NCBI GenBank assembly: GCA_001017865.1
Contig: LATQ01000001.1
Location: 1,452,703 to 1,458,627 of the forward strand
Direction: 5' to 3'
From: Rhodococcus sp. IITR03
GTDB taxonomy: Bacteria > Actinomycetota > Actinomycetes > Mycobacteriales > Mycobacteriaceae
Length of the DNA stretch: 5,925 nucleotides
In this document: positions 1 through 5,925 of the stretch, in pieces
Layout of the letters: the number at the start of each line of letters is the position of its first letter
Position numbering within the stretch: position 1 is the stretch's first letter
Position numbers and translations under genes: made by a program
The notes under the pieces: generated by a model
The model's input: only the letters and a program-made list of their open reading frames with translations
The model's database searches: none
What the model was told of the DNA's origin: nothing

Positions 1-2116
<2,116 letters not shown>

Positions 2117-2121
<5 letters not shown>

Positions 2122-2847
2122 CGTAGGAGGGTTCGCGCTTCTTGACGTACGCGATCACGCGGTACGTCACCGGGAGCACGACGATCTCGACCAGCGTCTT
2201 CCACAGGAACCCGACGATCACGAAGTTGACGAAGTCGGCCAGGTCGTGATGCCGATGGCCCCTGCGGCGATCGAGCAGAAGATGAGGGTGTCGGCGAACT
2301 CGCCGACGACGGTCGACCCGATCAGCCGCGCCCACAGGTGCTTCTCCCGGGTGCGTTCCTTGATGCGGACGAGCACGTACGAGTTGAGCAGCTGCCCGAC
2401 CGCGTACCCGGCGAGCCCGGCGATGAGCATCCGGGGCACCACGCCGAGCACGTTCTCGAAGGACTCCTGACCGGCGTAGAAGTCGGCCGGAGGTAGCTGC
2501 TGCGTGATCCAGAAGCACAGCGCGGACAGCGCGACCGCCCCGAAGCCGTAGAAGACGGCGCGGCGGGTGGCCGCGAAGCCGTACACCTCGCTGAGCACGT
2601 CGCCGAGGATGTAGGCGAGGGGGAACAGGAAGAACCCGCCGTCGGTGATGATCGGCAGGATCTGCAGCGGACCGACGGTGAGTTCGGAGCCGGTGAAGAA
2701 CGCGATGCCCTTCGTCGCGGAGATGTTGGAGATCATCAGCACCGCGGTGAACAGCACGACGATCCCCGTGTACGGGCTGCGGCCCACGCGCGCGAAGGCG
2801 GCGTGGTCGAAGAGGGCGGGGGAGGGGTTCGATCCGTGCTCGGTCAC
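2117..2847 (-). CDS. yhhQ: Queuosine-precursor transporter, YhhQ/VUT (DUF165) family (single-base frameshift as sequenced)
   Basis: This is a six-helix inner-membrane importer of the vitamin-uptake-like family; E. coli YhhQ imports preQ0 and preQ1, and relatives import queuine or queuosine. The main frame runs to AIGIT and the C-terminus (DLADFVNFVIVGFLWKT to KKREPSYA) is in another frame. One base is missing near 2245-2247: on the coding strand ATCACGACC should read ATCACCGACC. Repair gives 243 residues against about 221 in E. coli. Hallmarks are SNISATKG (40-47), the family motif YILGDVLSEVYG (79-90) and GEFADTLIF (182-190). Membrane segments fall near 25-48, 62-81, 97-117, 138-160, 173-200 and 205-235. 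The GTG at 2847 is preferred over the in-frame TTG at 2859, because that TTG is part of the TTGGAT ribosome site. Convergence with tgt supports a Q role; the exact substrate is open. Confidence 0.93.
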
Positions 2848-2859
2848 CCGGACATCCAA
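2840..2859 (-). promoter_or_regulatory. Weak Shine-Dalgarno and GTG start context of yhhQ
   Basis: On the minus strand TTGGAT (2859-2854), six bases, then GTGACCGA (2847-2840) repeats the arrangement at the tgt start. Just upstream, 2862-2877 can form a 6-bp hairpin with one G-U pair (ATCGCC/GGTGAT on the coding strand). I could not recognise a preQ1 riboswitch in the roughly 80-base leader. Confidence 0.4.
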
Positions 2860-2929
2860 GCATCACCACGGGGCGATCACGAAGTTGCGGACGGTCTGTA
2901 CGTGCGCGAACACCCCATATGCGACGAAC

Positions 2930-2956
2930 GGGTCCCGTCCTGACGAGGACGGACCC
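2930..2956 (-). terminator. Rho-independent-type terminator after the RDD gene
   Basis: GGGTCCCGTCCT (2930-2941) pairs with AGGACGGACCC (2946-2956) around a GACG loop, with one unpaired base, giving an 11-bp GC-rich stem. It begins 14 bases past the RDD stop on the minus strand and precedes yhhQ, so it should separate the two transcripts. There is no run of T after the stem. If it works, yhhQ needs its own promoter between 2929 and 2848; I could not identify a convincing one. Confidence 0.6.
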
Positions 2957-2970
2957 GGAGGCGCGGGAGA

Positions 2971-3716
2971 TCAGGACTTGCGTACCCGGGTGCCGCCGGC
3001 GAACTTGTCGTGGAAGCCTGCTTGTCGCCGTCCTGCTCGATGGTGACCGCGATACCGATGTATGCGGCGAGCGACAGCAGACCGGCGAGGAAGCCCAGCA
3101 GCGGGACGCCGGTGAAGATCTGCAGCGCGACGAAGGCATTGCGCTTGGCGGCCTGCTCGAGGGTGGGGTTGCCACCGGCAGGGCCGACGACCGACAGGCC
3201 GAGGAGCTTCTTGCCGACGGTCGCGCCCCGAGCGGACTCCATGTACGTCCAGTAGCCGAAGGCGACGACGCCGCTGACAACCGTCATGAAGAAGTTCACG
3301 AAGCCGCTTCCGCCGCTCGCGAGGAGCATGATCGCGGTCAGGATCCCCATGGGGATGCCGACGATGAGACCGTCGATGATGCGGGCGCCGAGACGCGGGA
3401 GCAGCTCTCCCGGGGTGCCGGTGCCGAAGTTCGGGCCGGGGAATCCCTGGCCTCCGAACCCACTGCCCTGCGGCGCCCCGTACTGAGGTGCACCGTACTT
3501 GGGAGCGCCGAACTGGGGCGCGCCGTTCTGAGGGGTTCCGTACTGCGGTGTTCCGTACTGGGGAGCGCCGTACTGAGGGCCACCGTTCTGGGGAGCGCCG
3601 TATTGAGGGAACTGCTGGGTGTAGTCGGGCGGGGTGGCGCCGTACGAGGGGGCGCCGGGATGACCGCCCGTCGCCCGAGGATCCTGCTGAGGGGGTGGAT
3701 AGCCACCAGTGGTCAC
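2971..3716 (-). CDS. RDD-family membrane protein with PQYGA-repeat N-terminus (single-base frameshift as sequenced)
   Basis: The first 103 residues are low-complexity Pro/Gln/Gly/Tyr, with nine PQYGA-type pentapeptides at 37-81, presumably a disordered tail. The rest is an RDD domain: GARIIDGLIV (Arg112, Asp115), helices near 113-133, 138-157 and 195-225, the signature GATVGKKLLGLSVV (165-177), and the C-terminal GFHDKFAGGTRV with Asp237. The last 15 residues are in another frame. A base is missing near 3017-3018, where the coding strand CAGGCTTCC should read CAGGGCTTCC; uncorrected, the protein runs on to 2877. Repaired length is 248. GTG at 3716 is the start, with an excellent ribosome site AAGGGAGA at 3729-3722. 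RDD proteins are integral membrane proteins of mostly unknown role, with some tied to ion or proton exchange. Nothing here fixes a function. The N-terminal MTTGGY matches the next gene upstream. Confidence 0.92.
3474..3608 (-). repeat. Nine in-frame 15-bp repeats encoding PQ(Y/N/F)G(A/T/G)
   Basis: Residues 37-81 of the RDD protein are nine consecutive pentapeptides; unit seven has Lys-Tyr and unit two ends in Gly. The 15-bp DNA unit reads roughly GGGAGCGCCGTACTG on the + strand and varies mainly at synonymous or Y/N/F positions. It could change copy number by slippage, and it keeps the frame in any such event. Confidence 0.9.
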
Positions 3717-3747
3717 TTATGTCTCCCTTGTCGCGATCGGCATGGCA

Positions 3748-3778
3748 ACGCGCCACGGTACAGCGTGCCGTGGCGCGT
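3748..3778 (-). terminator. Perfect 11-bp inverted repeat between the Pro-rich and RDD genes
   Basis: ACGCGCCACGG (3748-3758) pairs perfectly with CCGTGGCGCGT (3768-3778) around the loop TACAGCGTG. It lies in the 107-bp gap between two same-strand genes, 45 bases past the upstream stop and 31 bases before the RDD start. It is probably a terminator or attenuator acting on minus-strand transcription; there is no T-tract. A smaller stem CGGGA/TCCCG (3800-3812) lies closer to the stop and may be an additional part. A protein-binding palindrome is the alternative. Confidence 0.55.
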
Positions 3779-3823
3779 CGGTAGATGCCTCGGATGCGAC
3801 GGGAGGGTCCCGCCGGGGTTGTG

Positions 3824-4768
3824 TCAGGCCGCTACGGGACCACCCGTGGTGACCCGGTAGGCGTACGTGACGGCGATGATCGACACCGGCACGGTGACCA
3901 GCAGGCCGATCAGGCACAGCAGGGCACCGAGGAGGTTGATGCCGAGCAGTGCGAGGGCGAGCAGCACCAGCGTTCCCGCATTCGATTTGACGGCATTGAA
4001 GCTCGACTTGATCGCGGTGACGGCATCCTGATTGCGATCGATGACGAACTGCATCGTCCACCACGCGAAGAACGCGAACACCAGGCCCGGGAGGATGCAC
4101 AGCACGAGACCGATCGACGTGCCGATGCCCACGAGCAGACCCGCGACGATGACCGCGCCGATCGGGCCGATCTGGAGGAACGTCCCGAAAGCGGGTCGCT
4201 GCCCGTCGGTTTCGGCCAGTGCGCCGCGCACGAAGGCGGCCTGGATCAGGTATCCGACGATCGTCGTGACGATGCTGCCGATGGCGCTCAGGAGGGTGAA
4301 GTCCGTCGCCTCACCGGTGAAGTCGAACCCGTTGAAGATGCCGCTGATCAGGCCCTGGATGACGAACGCGGCGAGCATGAAGACGATCCACACGCCGGCG
4401 TTGCCGCTGAACTTCGACCAACCGTAGGAGATCGCGTCGCCGACACTCAACTGATTCGGGGGCGGACCACCGAAGCTCCCGGCGCCGTACGCGCCCGGCG
4501 GGGGCGGGTAGTCACCACTCGACGGGGGGAGGCGGATAGTTCCCCGGCGGCGGGTAGGACCCACCCGGAGGCGGGTAGTTGCCACCCGAGGGCGGGGATA
4601 GTTCCCCGGAGGCGGGTAGTTGCCGGGCGGCGGATAGTTCCCACCCGGCGGGGGAGTGCCACCCCCCGAGGGCGGCGGATAGTTTCCGGGTGGTGGGTAG
4701 TTTCCGGGTGGCGGATAACCACCCGGGTTCTTCGGATCCTGATTCGGGTCGTAACCACCGGTGGTCAT
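3824..4768 (-). CDS. Proline/glycine-rich polytopic membrane protein (compensating frameshift pair as sequenced)
   Basis: The open frame encodes 314 residues. Residues 1-106 are low-complexity Gly/Asn/Tyr/Pro, starting MTTGGYDPNQDP and dominated by GNYPPP units. The C-terminal 200 residues hold about six hydrophobic segments, near 124-145, 158-180, 201-223, 224-243, 265-285 and 286-304. Conserved-looking polar loops between them are AFVRGALAETDG (178-189) and DRNQDAVTAIKSSFNAVKSN (244-263). This resembles the GPDPase-membrane-domain/DUF975-like proteins and the proline- and glycine-rich transmembrane proteins of mycobacteria. I recognise the style, not a function. Residues 59-82 read as out-of-frame Arg-rich sequence because one G is missing in the run 4594-4597 and one is extra in 4524-4529; the other frame gives NYPPPSGGNYPPPGG there. 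ATG at 4768 has a ribosome site GAGAGG five bases away. Confidence 0.88.
   Translation of the reverse strand: MTTGGYDPNQDPKNPGGYPPPGNYPPPGNYPPPSGGGTPPPGGNYPPPGNYPPPGNYPRPRVATTRLRVGPTRRRGTIRLPPSSGDYPPPPGAYGAGSFGGPPPNQLSVGDAISYGWSKFSGNAGVWIVFMLAAFVIQGLISGIFNGFDFTGEATDFTLLSAIGSIVTTIVGYLIQAAFVRGALAETDGQRPAFGTFLQIGPIGAVIVAGLLVGIGTSIGLVLCILPGLVFAFFAWWTMQFVIDRNQDAVTAIKSSFNAVKSNAGTLVLLALALLGINLLGALLCLIGLLVTVPVSIIAVTYAYRVTTGGPVAA
4496..4723 (-). repeat. GNYPPP-type low-complexity repeat tract
   Basis: This DNA encodes residues 16-91 of the proline-rich membrane protein, with about eight imperfect (G)G(N/S/D)YPPP units. On the + strand it shows as recurring GGCGG(A/G)TAGTT. It contains long G runs (4524-4529, 4594-4597) at which the two compensating indels occur. 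Such a tract is prone to slippage, both in the cell and in sequencing. Confidence 0.85.
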
Positions 4769-4825
4769 GGCTGCCTCTCGTCTCCGGGATCGGACACTTC
4801 CGAGAGAGTACGGACATCACCTCGG

Positions 4826-4849
4826 GTCCGCATCCGCTATGTCCGCATC
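4826..4849. repeat. Direct repeat pair GTCCGCATC upstream of the Pro-rich gene
   Basis: GTCCGCATC occurs at 4826-4834 and again at 4841-4849, starts 15 bases apart, in the 86-bp gap between the gluQRS stop and the next minus-strand start. An inverted pair GCATCCG (4830-4836) and CGGATGC (4859-4865) overlaps it and reaches into the gluQRS stop region. It could be an operator or part of a weak terminator; chance is also possible. No clear -35/-10 pair is visible in the gap. Confidence 0.25.
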
Positions 4850-4854
4850 GTGTC

Positions 4855-5785
4855 CTATCGGATGCCTTCCTCCGACGGCGCGAACACCCACGGATCACGG
4901 GGGAGTCTCACGGGATTCCAGCGGTCCAGCAACAGTTCCGGCGACACGGGCTCGCCGGGGTCGGCGAGTCGCAGCGACACGGCGATCGTGCCCAGCACGT
5001 CGTCGGCCGTGTGACCGAGCGCGAGCTGATCGGCCAGTGTCACCGCGCCGTCCCGTTTGGCCAGTCGCTTGCCCTCCTTGTTGAGCGCGAGCGGCACATG
5101 CGCGTAGACGGGTTCCGACAGTCCGAGAAGGTGTGCGAGATAGGCCTGCCGGGGCGCGGAGGTGAGCAGGTCGTCTCCGCGCACCACCTGATCGATGCCC
5201 TGGTCGGCGTCGTCCACCACCACTGCGAGGTTGTACGCGGGGGTTCCGTCGTTGCGGCGCAACACGAGATCGTCGACGATGCCCGTGAAATCTCCGTGCA
5301 GCAGGTCGTGGACGGTGAACCACTCCTCGGTCGCCCGCAATCGGATCGCGGGGGCGCGGCCGGAGGCCCGGCGCTCGGCCCGCTGCTCGTCGGTGAGGTT
5401 GCGGCAGGTGCCCGGATAGGCGCCGCAGGGGCGTGGGGTGCGGAGGTGGCCTCGAGGATCTCGCGTCGGGTGCAGTAGCACTCGTAGGTCAGGCCGGCCT
5501 GCTCGAGCCGCGCGATCGCCTCGTCGACAGGCGCCGGCGGCGGGACTGGTGGACCACTCGGCCGTCCCAGTCGAGACCGATGGCCGCGAGATCCGCGAGC
5601 TGGCGTTGCTCCGCGCCGGGACGCACCCGGTCGAGATCCTCGACGCGGACCAGGAACCGACGGTTCGTCGACCGCGCGAACAGCCACGCCAGAACGGCGG
5701 TGCGCAGATTGCCCAAGTGCAGGTCGCCGGAGGGACTCGGTGCGAAGCGGCCCGCTCCTGCTTCGTCCTCGTCCGGAAGTGACAC
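4855..5785 (-). CDS. gluQRS: Glutamyl-Q tRNA(Asp) synthetase (two single-base frameshifts as sequenced)
   Basis: GluQRS activates glutamate with ATP and esterifies it to the cyclopentenediol of queuosine-34 in tRNA-Asp. It is a class I synthetase core lacking the anticodon-binding domain, and the repaired length of 310 residues matches the family (308 in E. coli). Three frames must be joined. The first change is one base missing within 5530-5544 after VVHQS; the second is one G missing in 5428-5431, just before CGAYPGTC. Signatures are [17 protein letters not shown] with the HIGH-equivalent HLGN (23-26), [11 protein letters not shown] (47-57), the zinc ligands Cys103, Cys105, Tyr124 and Cys128 (CYC, YPGTC), [22 protein letters not shown] (172-193) and the KMSKS-equivalent KRLAKRDG (240-247). 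GTG at 5785 follows the previous stop by nine bases with no strong ribosome site, which suggests coupling. A discriminating GluRS is excluded by length. Confidence 0.95.
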
Positions 5786-5794
5786 CCGTGCACT

Positions 5795-5925
5795 CTATCG
5801 AGCGACCCCCAGGAGCACTGCTCGCTGGGCGTGCACGACCTCCCGGATCGCCGCGACCGCGGCCGCGACCTCCGCCCGCCGCAGCGTCTCCGAGCGCGCG
5901 ACGAGCAAGTCGGCCAGACGCGCCT
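5795..5925 (-). CDS. C-terminal tail of an unidentified protein, truncated by window edge
   Basis: A minus-strand frame open from the right edge (first complete codon 5923-5921) ends with TAG at 5797-5795, giving 42 residues. It begins [20 protein letters not shown] and ends RAVLLGVAR. The sequence is Ala/Arg/Val-rich and helix-forming, and its third codon positions are G or C throughout, as in the neighbouring real genes. It stops nine bases before the gluQRS start, so it is probably the preceding gene of the same transcript. I cannot assign a family from this tail. Confidence 0.6.
   Translation of the reverse strand, partial: ARLADLLVARSETLRRAEVAAAVAAIREVVHAQRAVLLGVAR

Noticed and set aside
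2860..2929. preQ1 riboswitch upstream of yhhQ
   Set aside because: I looked for a preQ1-I/II-like stem-loop with an A-rich tail near the start and saw only a weak hairpin at 2862-2877; the leader is GC-rich without the expected A-tract.
3785..5014. 409-residue + strand open frame
   Set aside because: It runs opposite the proline-rich gene and the end of gluQRS; its composition is the complement of those codons and it has no recognisable domain.

Overview
The window is GC-rich actinobacterial chromosome. The codon use, the frequent GTG starts and the sequence character of the proteins suggest Mycobacteriales, probably Rhodococcus or a close relative; the genus is a judgement from protein style and gene order, not a search result. 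It is tightly packed and no gene-free gap reaches 300 bases.

Layout: on the + strand, a 5'-truncated MFS transporter (to 829) overlaps by 4 bases the start of tgt, tRNA-guanine(34) transglycosylase (826-2084). A 42-bp tandem repeat with a small hairpin separates tgt from a convergent minus-strand series. Reading leftwards from the right edge, that series is: the C-terminal tail of an unidentified protein (5925-5795), gluQRS (5785-4855), a proline/glycine-rich polytopic membrane protein (4768-3824), an RDD-family membrane protein with a pentapeptide-repeat N-terminus (3716-2971), and a YhhQ/VUT-type queuosine-precursor transporter (2847-2117).

Three of the genes belong to one theme, queuosine (Q) in the tRNA wobble position. 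The transporter brings in a Q precursor, Tgt exchanges it for G34 of GUN-anticodon tRNAs, and GluQRS attaches glutamate to Q34 of tRNA-Asp. No de novo pathway gene and no queA/queG is in the window. Together with unusual residues in the Tgt base pocket, this raises the possibility that the organism salvages a finished base such as queuine. The two low-complexity membrane proteins have no visible link to queuosine.

The main caution is sequence quality or decay. Five of the seven coding regions carry single-base indels as given: one in tgt, one in yhhQ, one in the RDD gene, two in gluQRS, and a compensating pair in the proline-rich gene. Nearly all lie in short G or C runs. Repairing them restores continuous, full-length family members, so sequencing or assembly error is likelier than pseudogenes. 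Residue numbers below refer to the repaired proteins unless stated otherwise.
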